From: Scatophagus argus
Lineage: Eukaryota; Chordata; Actinopteri; Scatophagidae
NCBI RefSeq assembly: GCF_020382885.2
Contig: NC_058516.1
Location: forward strand, 10,965,902 to 11,029,901
Reading direction: 5' to 3'
DNA length: 64,000 nt
Both the position numbers and the translations under genes were made by a program. Numbering within the stretch: the stretch's first letter is position 1; every line of letters begins with the position of its first letter. The notes beneath the pieces are model-generated. The model saw nothing but the letters and a program-made list of their open reading frames with translations. It was not told the origin of the DNA and did no database searches. Positions 43,031-56,696 of the stretch are shown piece after piece.

Positions 43031-46000
43031 AATCGTCTTCAAGGCTGCTCTGACGTCCGTCCCTTGTGTTTTTTATGAATGGCTGCGTTTCATTCATGGA
43101 GCCACGGCTCTCTTAAAGGGCCAGAGCTGCCATTCCATTAAATGAGTGCCTAAATAAATACATTCAAATTAAGTTCTCAGTTGTACGTGTATACAAACAA
43201 GTAAAAAATAATTAAAAGTTGCTTGAGAATATATCATAAAAGTATTAAATATATACCCAATAATACAGTTTATTGCTTTTGGGCATTCATTCATATGTCA
43301 TAATTTACTAGTTTTACTTTTAAATATGATTTGTCATGAGAACACAATAATGAACATTATGACATCAAAAACACTTGAAACGTTATATTAATTTTCATAC
43401 ATATATCGAATCGATGCTTTTGAAAGACAAACAATGACTTCTACTACTACTACTACTATGGATGGTATTATTCACTGTTATTATCAAAACTCAAAATACA
43501 TAAGACCAGTGCTTAAATAATTAGTGGATTATTCAATTTGTCAATCATTAATAAATCAAAATTAATCATCAGCTATTCTATTCATCAATTAATTATTTAA
43601 GTCATTTACCATGTAAAAATGATTACATTGTCTCTTTCCAGCTTCTCAGATGTGAGGATTTACTGTTCTGCATTATGATAAAGCAACCATCTTTTGTTTT
43701 TTGACTGCTGGGTTGGTCTGTCTGGGCTATGAGAAATTATGAAACACATTCTTTCTTTGTCGAAAAGTAGGCACACTGGATTACATCTCCTGAGACACAC
43801 ACTTTGTAGTTTTGTAACCGTTACATGCTTGATAGATTTAATTGTTGATCACGCACGACTGCTTCAAAGTCCATTCATCTCAGTTAATTCCACTTTGATC
43901 TCTTTCCACTTCATTACCACTCGTTGTGGCGAGATCAGTGAGTGTCACCTGATCATGTGCTAAATATGGTATTTTGTAAGTGAGCAACAAGAATTTCATA
44001 CAGTAACTCTAATTGATGGCTCTTGATGATGGAATGAAATTATGCAAACAGTGAAGTTACCAACAATCTGGTCCAAAAATTAATAAACACAAGAAAGCAA
44101 GAAGTTCTCTACTGAACACTCTAAGTTTAGAACATCAGCCCTGCATATGAATAATCAAGTAAACTATGGTGCAAACAAATGTAAACATGATGCAACATCC
44201 TCAACCTTTGGTGCAGCTCTTGTGTCTCTATACTGTCTTGAGAAAGTTCTATAGACGCTACACTAAATATAGACTCATGCATTGTTTTAATACACCAAAA
44301 AAGGTTCTTTTTTTTGGACCCCAAAACTATGTCAACTTTTATAAACTTCTGGTCCTCACAAAGAGACTCATCTATCCCCTCTACGCAAGTGAAGGAACAT
44401 TCAGAATTTTCGTCAAATATATTCATAAACTCATTTTTTGCTAGGAGTTTAGGAGAAATTTGATAGTGTTTTAAGAACAGCAGCCTGGGTGCATTTGTTT
44501 AATAAAATGGGGGGTATATGTTGTTATATATAATTGTCTGTCTAAAGCTTATTCACCTATGACTTCACAACAACACCATCAAATAAGCATCTTTGAATTA
44601 GCTGATTAGGAAAGTATAGCACTTATTGTTTATCTTAAGTTGTCAGATGTTATTTCATTTCCTCTTGGTACTTCTTGCTTTTCCAAGCAAAAGTCCCACC
44701 TTATGACTTCAGACTGAATGACCTGTTCAGGTGGACGGTGATTGTTTGTGTTCTACTTAGAAACTGCTTGATCAGCGTTGGGGGGGGGGGGGGGGGGGGG
44801 GGGGGTTGCCAGAACAGATCTGGGTGTGATAAAAGTTCCAGTTCAAACATCAGCTGAGCTCAGCACAGCTCTGTTACTGATTGGCAAACTCTCCTGTTTG
44901 CCGAGCTGTCACGTGTCTACTACGACATTCATATCACATCAGAGATTTTTATTCTTCCGTTCTGGCAGATCAACAAGCATTGATATAATCTAACACATCC
45001 TGTGTCAGGAAATTAAACCCTGCAGGCTTGTGGTTTCTTATCACGTGTGGCTGCAGGTTGTGTTTATGAGACTATTTTTCTTTTGCTCCTAAGTGTAGAT
45101 CTATTAGCTTACTCTCTGCATCCATGGTTTTGGTTTACTTGATTATTTTTCTAAAAAAAAAATAAAATGTTGATATATTATTTTTTTTGTATTGACTACA
45201 TTTAAAAATGCATTTTTAGCGATAAATAATTCAGTTACAGTGCTGCAATATGATGTGAATAAGTGACAAGGGAGAAGAAGAAAGGGAAAAAATGAATAAA
45301 ATAGGGGGAAGTATTTTTGTATGATATATTATCTAAAAGCTTTGACTCCTAATTGTAGGTCAGTATCTCAAGAGCTTTCTAAAAAGCAATGTAATAGTTT
45401 TGACCTCTGGTAAATACGACATAAAGGGCCTTTCATGGATTGTAGTGACTTACAAAAACATAATTAGTACATACTACTGGATAAAGTGAAGTTACAAAGC
45501 TACTGCGAGATGACGGTTTAACAGACATAACTTTGACACAAAATATTGATACTCAATACTAACCCATGTTTATATGTATCAAAATGTTTGCTAAGTCAGT
45601 TTAATCAGATGAAATTTGTTTCATCCCAAACTTTTTCGAGTGAAGATTGTTCATGATAACATGACCGTTGGTGTCCAGCCCTGTGTAATAAAGCTCTAAC
45701 ACCACTAGGTGGCTCTTACGCCTCCATCCTGCTATCCTTTGGGTTGATGACTCTGATGGAGAGGAGCAGGCAGCGAGGCAGACATTTATGTCGTAAAACA
45801 GTGCTATCTGTTGGCCTTCACTTCCACATCAAGTTGCAGGCAGGATGGGATTCTGAGCTTTGTACATATCAGATGCGGAGATGTCTGCCCTCTCTTGAAC
45901 ATAAGATGGTACTTCACATGTGGTGCTCAGTGCATCAAAAAAAATACCTTTGAAAAACAAGATGGTTTGACCTTTTATCCTCCTTGATGAGCAAGTTGGC

Positions 46001-46160
46001 ACAGAGGAAGTCTTCTAAAATCTGCAAGAAATATGTCATGTCCATTCATGCGTGCTCCCCAGAGGATGGATTGTAATGCTTTGGGTGACTTCCTGAGCTT
46101 TCGTCTGGTTCTGACCTGTTTTGTAATCACAAAAAAACTCCAATGTCCATTGTTTGTATG
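43031..46160. other. intergenic between etv5 and the crystallin cluster
   Basis: No gene recognised. It contains a CTA run (43439-43456), a G run (44780-44805) and, at 45702-45715, CCACTAGGTGGCTC, which is one base off the CTCF core consensus. Confidence 0.6.
44780..44805 (+). repeat. poly-G tract
   Basis: An uninterrupted run of 26 G. It is able to form G-quadruplexes, and also a place where sequence length is often unreliable. Confidence 0.9.
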
Positions 46161-46231
46161 CTTTTATTTGCAGGCAGGGTATTGACAGAAGGAAGGTGAG
46201 AAACAGTAAGTGATACGGTTGAAGATACAGC

Positions 46232-47696
46232 CTACAATTCCACAACACGTCTAATGGAACCGACAGACGGATGAAGGGCCCCCCACTCTGCATGCTGTCT
46301 GTATTCGCCCTTCTCTAGCAAGTACTGACGTCCCCTGTAGTTTGGATGCTCATAGAAGACCCAGCTGCCTTCCTGGACGTTAGCCGACTGAACGTCACGG
46401 AAGCGCCAGCGGTCCCACAGGTTTTGGAGGTCCTCGCTGAACTCAATCATATGGCCGCTGAAATCTGGACGTTCGTAGATGCGAATCCTGTGCCTGTTGT
46501 AAGGCTTGAATGATATACAACCAAAGTGTTAATGAGAAACCAACAAGGTCTTCTGTCTCTACTTTCATATTTAACAGACAGGTATGAGAGTTTGGTATCA
46601 AACTTGCCATGTATCATCAGTTTAGCTCAGGAAAAACTGATGATCCACGTTTTTCCTTGACTTACATGCCTGATGAGGCGACAGGAACGGATGGTGTCAC
46701 TGAAGCCGTTCCAGTTCTGGTAGTTAGGGTACTCCCCTTTCATGAGGATGTATTGGTACCCCATGTAGTGGGGTCGTTCATAAACTACCCAGGCCCCGTT
46801 CTCCACCCGGATGGAGTTACAGCGGCTGATGTGGGAGCTGAGCTCAGGACAATCACTGCTACATTCGTAGTAATGACCCTGGAAGTTCTTATCCTCATAG
46901 AAGAAGATCTGCAAGCAGGACCCTGAATTAGACATGTACATGAACTAGATGACTGCACCTTCTGTCATTGTTACTGACCCTATTTTTACTACTACTGATA
47001 TACTAATACGACTGCTAAAAAATATATCGTTACTAATAATAAAACTGAGACTGCCGCTGCTACTATTAACATCACTACATACCAGTTTAAAGCTGAAATG
47101 CTGGCAGGGAGACTGTGCACACTATGCCAAATTCAAACCAGGAAGTTGGTCTGTAAGCTGTGGGAGACAACTGCTCATGTTTCTTGTTTCATTCACTGTC
47201 TCTTTTGATGGCTCATCTCAGCAGTTCACTTGGCGGGCACAAAGTCGTAGTTACAGATCAAAATAAGGACCAAAATTAAAAAAAAAAATACCCAAGTGGT
47301 GATAATACTGCATTTTGTTATAACTTTATAAGGTATGTTACATGTTATGTGTCAGAAGTCATGTTTTGACCATGTTATGATGCACCCAAGTGGCCAAAAG
47401 CATATTGCATTTCTAAGGGTTTTGTCCCAGACTTTACTGGTAACAAAAGAAGCATTTTTGTTCAAATAAAAATATTTACCCAATTGATTCATCTTGGACT
47501 ACTAAAGCAAAGACTTTGCACATGAGAACTGAATACATGTAAAAAGTCATATGTGATGAGGAAAATAATTTTTTTTTTTTAACTCAAAGCAAATGCATGT
47601 GTATAGGGACAGTTACCAACAACTAGATGGTATAAATTGCAACACGTTATCATTGTGCTGAACAATTACAGTACTCACCTTTCCCATGCGCTCCAT
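46232..47696 (-). CDS. crygm: gamma-crystallin M-type (gene 1)
   Basis: Lens structural protein with four Greek-key motifs in two domains. Exon 1 47696-47679 (MERMGK, or MGK from the inner ATG at 47687), exon 2 46908-46666 (81 codons, [15 protein letters not shown]), exon 3 46504-46232 ([15 protein letters not shown] to VVEL). All junctions are phase 0, as usual for the family. Both Trp pairs are kept, and the C-domain has an extra WDRW. The ATG two codons upstream of the usual MGK start is odd, and either could be used. AATAAA lies about 65 bp past the stop (minus, 46163-46168). SADVQ-like [13 protein letters not shown] sets it apart from its neighbours, perhaps nearer gamma-S or gamma-MX types; subclass not resolved. 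Confidence 0.9.
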
Positions 47697-48639
47697 AATC
47701 ACCTTATGTTCCTCCTCACCCAATGAAATTAAAGCTCCTCGTTCACCCGGTGTTACTGATGGTCCATGTTCATATAAAGGCTGATGAAATGCAGTGCAAG
47801 TAGATTCATTGTTATTCAAATGAGCTCCAATTAGCATATTAGCTGATGCTGCAATTGCATTAAAGTTCATGGCTTTTATATGCTCTGTTTGATTGCTACT
47901 GGGCTGATGCAAATTTTGACTGGATCATGTTCAACTCTTAGACTTGGCTGCGTTAAGGATTACAGCTACAGCAGCTCGTTGATTAATCTGCCAATTACTT
48001 TTACAATGAAATGAAATGAAACTAAAGCAAAGTTCTTCCCTGTAAAATGGCATAAAACGTGAGAAAAATTAGTTGATCAACTAATCCTATTACCAATCTA
48101 ATAAACATTCCAAAGTCACTCATAGTCATCTAACTTTGCATAATACTAATAATAATCTGCCCTCAAGGATAATAATTTCATTTTAATTTCATACTACTAC
48201 ATATTACAACCCCCAAATCCAATAAAGTTGGGACTCATGGAGATTCATGATATTAAAAATAAAGCATAAAAGTGAATTTATCATTAGGATGGGTATTGTT
48301 TTATTGTTTTAAATTTGAGCTGTATTTGTTTTCTATGTTTTGTTTTTTTTAAATCACATCAGTCCTCTGTAAATATAATTCCAGTGGCTTTCACTGTAGA
48401 AATTCCACATTAATAAATACCTCCAAATGAAGACAGAAAATACAAAATACATTTTATGTTCAAAGAATGAAACGTGTCTGACACACACAAATATGTCACA
48501 CCTGATGTTTCATCGTGCAGTTTTTTTAGTGATAAAGATGAAGCAGAAATGTGTTATTCTGATCATGTCTTTATTTGTCAAGATGTATGTTCCACCCTTT
48601 TACACTTTTTTTTTAAAAATTACAATCTTCCTGAACCTG
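47697..48639. other. intergenic, upstream of crystallin gene 1
   Basis: No gene seen. A minus-strand TATATAAAAG-like box (AGCATATAAAAGCC, about 47866-47880) lies roughly 175 bp before the ATG, farther than in the other crystallins here. A weaker TTTATATGAA lies about 80 bp before it. Confidence 0.4.
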
Positions 48640-49285
48640 GCGGATGGATCCAATGGAGGGCTGCACGCCCCTGACTCAGAGTGTCACCTGTACTGGCGCC
48701 CCCTGCAATTGGGATGCTTGTAGAAGATCCAGACACCTGGGAACACCTTGCAGGACTGGACAATACAGCTGTGACAAATCAGGCATGCTGACCTTCAAAG
48801 TCTGGCTTCGCCCAAACTTTCAGCCTCCATGAATTTCCCACCTTGAAGAAAAAATAAATAAATAAATAAAAGATACTGAACACTGGCTGCAATTAATGCT
48901 TGTAGAAGATCATCTTCATGTATCTAAGTTGTCCTTGATTATGAGTAATAATTTGGGGAAGAGGGAGTTAAAATTGTACATATGACTTATAGTAAACTGG
49001 CAAAAAGACTGATCTGGTCTGGTGTTATTTATCTTTCTTAACTTCTTAACTTAAATTCCACCTGATGGTGTCGTTGCTGCCCAGCCAGCACTGTTGGTCT
49101 GGACTCTTCAGGGCTCAGCACATACTGGTAACTCATGTAGTTTGGTCAGTCATAGATTACCCAGAATCCTCCCTCCACCCTGATGTAGTTGCCGCGGTTA
49201 AGGTACGTGTGCAGGTTGCTGGAGCCATTGTTGCACTTGCAGAATCAACCCTGGAAGGTTTTGTCCTTGAAGAAGACAATCCGGA
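48640..49285 (-). pseudogene. gamma-crystallin pseudogene (related to gene 3)
   Basis: Relics of exon 2 at about 49285-49058 (IVFFKDKTFQG, HTYLNRGNYIRVEGGFWVIYD, SYQYVLSPEE) and exon 3 at about 48835-48640 (WRLKVWAKPDFEGQ, WIFYKHPNCRGRQY). Exon 2 has stops in place of Arg codons (after FQG and YD), and exon 3 has stops after FEGQHA and GRQYR plus frame loss. The residues HTYL, VIYD and YILSP-like text match gene 3 best, so it probably arose as a tandem copy of that gene. No first exon found. Confidence 0.88.
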
Positions 49286-51128
49286 AAGAGAACAAAAACA
49301 AATAATACCTGTTTAAAGCTGTGAACATGCACATAGTTTACAAGCATTTATGTTTACTTTTGTGTTGCATTAAATATATGGCAGTAAACATGTGTCATAT
49401 CTATGTGAAACACACCTTCTCCATAGTTAATCAATAGATTTAGTGTTATATAAAACATCAAAGCAGCCATTTCCCATATTTTCTTTATATAGAACAAGAA
49501 CAGTAAAACTAAGCACATGGTTTGCTTTGTGTGAACTGGATCATTCAATCAGCCGTTCAAATATTTATCCAGGCTTATCACATTGTTCTGAAGCAATGAA
49601 TCCCGTTTCCCTAAACAATGCAAACGCAAAGTGCAAAGCATCCTAAAACCACTGGATGCAGCAAAGCGGGCTAACAAAAACAAGGCCACTGCAGGACATC
49701 CGGTTTGATATGAAACGCTGTGAGCTGAGTCAGTGACAAAGCAGGAAGGCACCAGAGACTTTACCAGAGAGGCTTAAACACAACGCTAACTCAAGTTTCA
49801 CTCACCATTATCATCACATAACATCACTGATGTTGTTCTGCATCTGCCTGTGAAAGCTCTAGAAACGACAGAAAAAATCCTCTAAATGAAATGATAAAAT
49901 CATTGTTGAAATTGTATTTAATCCAATAGTGCTAAGTTTAAGGTTTGGTTAGGCTTAAGCAACAATTAGAAGTAGAAACATAGCACTGATATAGAAAACA
50001 AGCACTGACTGTATTCAGTATTTGACAGTACAATTTGTCTGGTCATTCAAAATGACTACCTAGACTTAATGCTGCAGTTACAGACAGATAATGGTTTTGA
50101 TGACCCACCTGACCTTGTCTCTAATGCCACTGTCAGACAATATTCCCACTCGGACATAGAAATGATAGTTTAATACACAGAATGCCATGTTTATACATAT
50201 TCCTGCTCCTCAGATGACACACCTTTTCCATTCTGGACACTCTGTGACCTTTAACCTGACGCCCCCTCAGGGAAACCATATATTTTTAGAAGTGGTAAGG
50301 TACAGGTATAGATAAACCCCTGTCATGCTGTTAATTTTTTTTTTTTTTTGAGTGTAATGAACATATAATGTATCTTTGTTACTTTTTTCACTTTTTCAGG
50401 GTGAAATGATACATAGTAACTGTATATGTGTATATAGAAAAACAAGCAAGATCAAGAATTAAGCGAATTAAGTATCTTTTCAAAAAAAGTAAATACTAAG
50501 CATTTATTCAGAATAAATTTATACCTGGAAAGATTTATTAAAAAATTATTTATAATTGCAATAATCAGCTTCCATCTCCACATGCTTACAAGAACATGTA
50601 CAAGGTTTTTAGATTTAGAGAAGCCACAGGAAGTTCAATTCAAAGTTATTATGTCTAGTTGTATCCTCTTCTGTCATTTTGTTCTGTTCTTCACGTTCTT
50701 ATCAGGACTCATAGAAATACTTTAATGACTAAACTGCTTAACAATCTTGACTGGAGATCTGGCGTTATGACCTGCAGTTTAAAGGTATGTTCATGAATAT
50801 GTATTGGGCGTTAATCAGTCTCTAGAAAGTTCCCCCACTTTTATGGGATTGAAAAAAAAACTAAATTACTGGAGTGCCCTCTTCAGGTTGTGATTACATT
50901 CTTAATATTACATCACTTATGTTGTATTTAAAATTTCATTCCACAAAACTAAGTGTGAGGACCATTACAGCTGCTATAATCTTCCATAAAAATGATCCAT
51001 AATTTCAAACCAGTTGTTGATCACATATTGACAGAAAATCCATACGAACAGTCAGAGTTAGTTTCTCATTTATTGATAGTGTTAAAGGTCTTCAATCGCT
51101 TTTGCTCAAGGCTGAAGCCAAGGTTCAA
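49286..51128. other. intergenic between crystallin pseudogene and gene 3
   Basis: AT-rich; no exon, RNA gene or clear mobile element recognised. Confidence 0.6.
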
Positions 51129-52598
51129 TTAAAACTCTGTGATCCTGCGGAAGGAGCCTATACCAGGCGAGGAGGCCCCCCAGTCACTGTGCTGCCGGTA
51201 CTCGCCCCGCTCAAGGAGGTACTGGTGCCCCCTGTAGCTGGGGAGGTCGTAAAATACCCAGGCACCATCGGTCACCACGCAGGAGTAAGCCTCACGCATC
51301 TTGTAGGCATCATACACTGAGGGACAGTCATCGGAGCACTCCACCATCTGACCTCCGAAATCCGGCCTCTCGTACAGCCTCAGCTTCCATGAACTGCCGT
51401 AAACCTAAAAATATATCGCACAAAGTCTCCATGAAAGTTATCGCAATGGCTAGCTAGAGTTGGGTGACATTTTCAATACCAATGCTGATAATGGAATTTT
51501 TTTTGCAGCAATACTAAACAAAAAACAAAAAACTTTGTTAATACCTGACTGGAATATTGGATAATTTTTTTATCCAAATTGTAACTCTGTAAAATGTTCA
51601 CTTAACTAATTTTTTTGATACTCTGTTATAGACACTGGTTGCTCAAAAAATTTGGGGCTTTCATTTCAACTGATAGACCAGTTGCTGGTCCAATAAGATC
51701 ATTCCTTTTTCCATAGGCTACACTATTTTGAGGTTGAAGTAGGTTCTCTGTATTACTGCACAAGACATACTTCAATAAAGTTCTTTTTAAGGTGTAGTAA
51801 CTATTTTTGTGGTCACTTGGGTCCAGAACTCCACATCAAGCTAACAGTTTGTTTTTTCTGGGGTTTTTTTTTTCTGTCTTTACAACCAGCACAGAGCAAC
51901 AGTAGAATATGGAGACATGTTTCTGAACTTTGAGTAATTAGTATGATTAATTTTCACTCTCCTTTTAGCTTTGTTTGTTTGGTGATAAGTCTCCATGGCT
52001 TTATCGCTACATGTGATATCTTTGATATTATTCACTTGGCCATTTGTTAAATAATCTGCTTTCCTTTTGGGGCTTACAGAGCTTAGTCTTGTGCCTTGTT
52101 ACACCCCCACTCTTTACTGCTCAAACCCAGTTTTAACACTTATCTTTAACTATTCAGAATCATAATGTGTCAAACCTAAAATCCTCCATTGCATTTGCTG
52201 TAAAAGCCTGAAGACTCTTACATTCTTGATGGCACGGCAGGATTTGACGTTGTCGTTGAAGGCCATCCATTGCTGATTGTCTGCATACTCCCCAGGACTG
52301 AGGATGTACTGGAAGCCCTGGAAGCTGGGTCTCTCATAGATCACCCACACACCACTCTCCACCCTGATGGAGTTGCAGCGGCTGAAGTACGTATGCAAGT
52401 CAGCACAGTCACTGCTACAGTTGTAGCAGCGGCCTTGGAAGTTCTTCTCCTCAAAAAATGTGATCTGTTGAAAAGGTAAGAGGAAAAATTGGATTCACAC
52501 TATGTGAGTATTTTATTTTGAACTGGAGTATCTTAAAATGAGCACATTTCTTCTAAAATCATAGCAGCTGTAATAGGTCTTTTTCTTACCTTCCCCAT
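51129..52598 (-). CDS. crygm: gamma-crystallin M/S-like (gene 3)
   Basis: Exon 1 52598-52590 (MGK), exon 2 52464-52222 ([15 protein letters not shown], 81 codons), exon 3 51404-51129 ([16 protein letters not shown] to RRITEF). Phase-0 GT-AG junctions; 175 residues. It has all four conserved domain Trp residues and an extra one in [23 protein letters not shown] and KMREAYSC recall gamma-S crystallin, while the three-residue first exon is the gamma-M pattern; gamma-S in mammals has a longer first exon. A TATA-like AATAAATAG lies about 50 bp upstream of the ATG, and an AATAAA signal about 60 bp past the stop. Confidence 0.9.
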
Positions 52599-52640
52599 TT
52601 GGATGCACTGTAAACCTCATTCTTTGCTGCAGCCCCATCA

Positions 52641-52655
52641 AACTATTTATTGATG
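52641..52655 (-). promoter_or_regulatory. TATA-like box of crystallin gene 3
   Basis: CAATAAATAG on the minus strand, about 50 bp before the ATG, the same spacing as in the other crystallin genes here. Confidence 0.5.
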
Positions 52656-54662
52656 AACAAAATGTGCAGAGTGTGGCAAGTCTTTGATACCCAAATGAGG
52701 GAGATTTACATATCAGCAAAATGGCTTGGTGCTGTTTGATTTGCTTTTGTTCCAGTCTGATGATGACTCTGTATCAAACACATGCTGGAACAGTGTGAGA
52801 CAATGATAGGAAAAAAAAAAATATTTGGCAATGTTAAATTGGCTTCTGTATTTCCATGAGAGCTGCAAACAGCCTAACTAGAATAGCACTACAGTAACAC
52901 TGAACCACAGATGCTTTTATTTTAGATTTTTCCTTATTTTTTGCATCCTCTTCTTACGTTTCAGCATTCAGAGTCGATCGATGTAATTGTAATCTTGTTA
53001 TTTCTGTTATCTGTCAGAGTGGAGTGTGGAGGTGAGTTGGCAAAGGAATATATATTGTTCACGGCTTCTTTCATGTAGTCTTACACGTGCGCATCAACAG
53101 GAATCTGAAATCATTTCTTGCAGCGATAAATATGATTTTATTTCTGAATTTACTGTCTAAAATTGGACTATAGCCACTGCAGTTTTCTCATATTGGGAAT
53201 GAGGCTTTATAGGTAAGTGTAGCGACAGCAGTTGCCCTGTGGATTTGCAAGAATTGTAATTATTAGTTTCAAGAATCACACACCCTGCTTAACCAGCTGT
53301 CACAGTTTTGTTTTGCCCTAAATGTGCTTTAGCGTTTGCATATCGCAGAGGTCAGTTTGAGCAAAGCAAGGAATGTTTTGGGGGTCATTAGGTGCAACAT
53401 AAAATCCGAGCCATTTGGCTGTGATAGATGAATTTGGCAGCAGAGATGCAAAATCTCCAAAACAATTCAACTGATGATAGGTCTCCTATGAACCAAGAGT
53501 ACATTCTGTGTGAGGTTTAAAACAATCGGGTTTTCAATTAAAGCATGAACTGAAACGATGCATAAAGCAGCAGCGTAACATTTTCTTACAGCAGCAAATA
53601 GACAGTTTGGTTGTTTTTACTGTTGTGCTTTTACATGAATTTATTCTTTTCAAAAATGGCTGTGAGACAGCAAAATATTATCTGCATTCGCCGACTGTAT
53701 CATATCTCCATCTGCTTTAAATGCTTCACTTTCAGGTCAAGCCTTTTAGAATGACAGACTTTTCCCAAACTATCCACATGCTGAGCGGTCGGAGTGCCTT
53801 AACTCACAACTTCTGTTTCTTTTTCTTCTACTACAGTTTTCAGGCCTGGTATCAACCTGGTAACATTGTCTCTGTCCTCTGCCATTAAAGGATAGGCAAT
53901 GTTTTGCTCATTTTGGCCCATTACAAATCCTGTTCAATTGCAGAGACTTGTCCTAAAGCTGGGAGTATTGGGGGGTTTGGGCAAAAAATTCCAGAAGAAG
54001 TGTATTGGAATTCAACTGGCTGACATAAAAGTAGACCTATGCACCTCCTTTTGGCTGTTTAAAGGCAGGTAAGTGCTATGGAAGACGAGTTACAGTGAGT
54101 GGGCCCGAGATTCCTCATGAAGCTCATTCAACGGAGAGCAAACACCATGAGGCATGTTGTTTCTCTGGGCTCTCGTCACCTTCTGCTGTCATTTGAACTT
54201 GTGGGTTTGGTTTGTGCTTTCAGCAGAGGGACACACGGCAGCAGAGAGAGAGAGAGAGAGAGAGGTAGAATGTTTTGCATTGGTTTGCAAAGTTTTTTTC
54301 CCCTACTGCAGCTTTAAATCACAGAGTTGTGAATCGTTTTGCTTGTGGGGAACTTATCTGATTCCTGAGAGTGAGCTAGTGAATTCGTTTAGAAACGACC
54401 TAAGCAGACTTCTCGCTTCTCCTGCGGGCTTGAATTTCTAACAACAAAGCTTATCATACCTCACCTCAGTTCCTGCACTTCATTACCGTGTAAAAAATGT
54501 CAGCAAAAAAATGACTAATTGTCCACTGATAGATTGTGATGATCTATGAGTTTCGTAACAAACTTGAAAAATGGCTATTTTACGCTAAAATGACAGGCAG
54601 CAATCAGAAACTTTAGATTTCAGCTTGCTTTATTTTCCCTCCAAGTTTATTTAGAGCTTGAG
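52656..54662. other. intergenic between crystallin genes 3 and 4
   Basis: No exon recognised. It contains a GA microsatellite at 54243-54264. Confidence 0.6.
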
Positions 54663-56059
54663 TTAACAGGAGTCCATGATGCGCCTGATGGAGCTGAACC
54701 TCGTCACATCGCTCAGACCCATATCTCTGAAGTTCCTGTATTCCCCTGGCCTGACATACAGCATTCGGCCTCTGTAGCTGGGCTGCTCGAACATCAGCCA
54801 GTGGCCGTCCATCACGTTGCAGGACTGGCAGTCAGACATGCGGAAACGATCCATCATATTGTCACAGTCATCCATCAGCTCATACATCTGGCCTCCAAAG
54901 TTCTCCCTCTCATAGATCCTCATTCGGAAGGGTCCCCTGTACTGTGGGGTGAAGAAACATCAGGCTGAACGACTGTGGACCTCAGAACAGGAAATGAAAT
55001 TCAGCCTAACCTTTATCGTGAATGGCGTAAATGATCTCATTGCTTTATGTGTTTTCAAGATACTAAGATTTAGTAATCTTCACATAATGATTACTAAAAA
55101 GTTATTGCAAGCACAGCTGCTGTTTGCCTCTATACTAGTGTTATTTAATTTTATAAAACTGACCATGTTTAAAACTGGATGTTCCCATCTTATTTTTTAA
55201 TTGCTAAGTTTGCAAATACCGATGCAAAATTTACCAAATCCTGAGAAGAATCAATGTATCTATAAATAAATACTCCACAAGCTTTTCCAGGATCTTTAGG
55301 TCAGCTCAAATGCTGGTAAGTGGACCTAGAATTTTATTAATTTTATTCAAATATTTGTAGCGATTCATGCTAGACTTTTGTATATGCTCAGCTTAAAATT
55401 TTGTCCTGTCAACCTGTAAAAAAGCCATGCGTTAGTCCAACATGGATGACGGTGTCCTTTTAGCTAATTCAATTTGCAAAAATCCCTCTTTAGCAGATTG
55501 AAAACTGCGATGTGAAAGATTTGCTGCAAGGTTTGTAAGACTTTTTTAGGTGGTGTCATCAGTGCACCAGTCTTTCAGTATTGTGCACTCATAGATTGTG
55601 ATGGTCTTAAACTGGAAATCAAGTTTTGTAACAAACTCGAAATGCTACATCATTCTGCATGTTTCTGGGTTTCAATGCAGCGATAAACAAATCCACCTAC
55701 CATGGGAATCATACGACTGGACCTGATGCAGTCACTCATACTCATTCCCATCAGGTGCTGGTTGTCTGGATACTCGCCCCTCCTCACCAGCATCTGATGG
55801 CCCATGAAGTTTGGCTTCTCATAGACCATGAAGAGGCCACTCTCGACCCTGCAGGAGTTACACCTGCTCAGGTAGGAGGTGAGCTCGGCGCAGTCGCTGC
55901 TGGTCTCATAGGAGCGGCCCTGGAAATTCCGGTCCTCATAAAATATGATCTGCAAAGAACGATGTGAACAATTGAATGATTTTGCCTTAAGGCTCTTTTG
56001 AATTTTTGATTTACATTTTATGCCTCAGATGATTTGAAAGTTTTACTTACCCTCCCCAT
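54663..56059 (-). CDS. crygm: gamma-M crystallin, Met-rich, Trp-poor (gene 4)
   Basis: Exon 1 56059-56051 (MGR), exon 2 55949-55701 (83 codons), exon 3 54941-54663 ([14 protein letters not shown] to RIMDSC). 178 residues with about 20 Met. The N-domain has no Trp ([12 protein letters not shown] in place of W), and the C-domain keeps one (DGHWLMFE). The N-domain carries a two-residue expansion MGMSMSD. Met-rich, Trp-poor gamma-M crystallins are typical of the hard, high-index fish lens. A minus-strand TATA box lies about 60 bp upstream. It is the left partner of a divergent pair with gene 5. Confidence 0.93.
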
Positions 56060-56116
56060 GGTCATGATATTTGTGAGCTAATCTCAGATGTACAGCTTCA
56101 ACATTGACCCTTTTCC

Positions 56117-56129
56117 CTTTTTATACATT
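56117..56129 (-). promoter_or_regulatory. TATA box of crystallin gene 4
   Basis: TGTATAAAAAGG on the minus strand, about 60 bp before the MGR start. Confidence 0.75.
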
Positions 56130-56641
56130 ACACAGCCATAGTATTTCCACATGGCTTGTGCTGAAACCTTTGAGTCATCACTCTATATTGTGGCACAGTG
56201 CAACACCATAGGATGACAGATTTACTGCATGTCAGATTCTGCAATAGTTATTGTGAACTGATTATTGTGTTTTATGCTTGCTTCCAGCAACTTCAACTAT
56301 TTAATTCGTATCTCTTCTGTAAAAATCTATGTGGTGTGAATACCAGATAAGAAGGTGAGACTGAATGTCATGATAACAATAAAAGGAATTCGACAAATGG
56401 CAAGGTACACACACAGACACCATAAACCCCTCTTTGGCCTGAAAGGTGAAAATGGAATTAATAATACATCATTTAAAAAAAAAAAGTTTTCCTTCTGTTA
56501 TGACCTGACATGACCTCCCAAAACTACATTCAACATACAATAATAACTATTGAGGTGTAAAAAGTGAAAGCGGGCCCACGTGAACCTTGTGATGAGTCGT
56601 GATGTTTCATACAAAGGTGTGCAAGGTGGTCTGTGGCTGAT

Positions 56642-56653
56642 TCTATATAAAAG
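56642..56653 (+). promoter_or_regulatory. TATA box of crystallin gene 5
   Basis: TCTATATAAAAG, about 45 bp before the ATG at 56697. With the gene 4 box it delimits a divergent promoter region of about 0.5 kb. Confidence 0.8.
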
Positions 56654-56696
56654 TGAAACTGGGTTGGCATCAATTATAAAAACCAAAACCATCACC

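Noticed and set aside
46609-46926. Plus-strand frames across crystallin exons (also near 51102, 52270, 55659, 63043)
   Set aside because: Antisense shadows of conserved exons with no splice or family support.
48690-48706. GGCGCCCCCTGCAATTG as a CTCF site
   Set aside because: It is the Greek-key Arg-Gly-Arg codons of a crystallin relic and lacks the CCA-AG part of the consensus.
56391-56399. ATGGCAAG|GTACAC as first exon of crystallin gene 5
   Set aside because: It would put exon 2 out of frame and has a TATA-like box too close; 56697 (MGR) fits frame and spacing.
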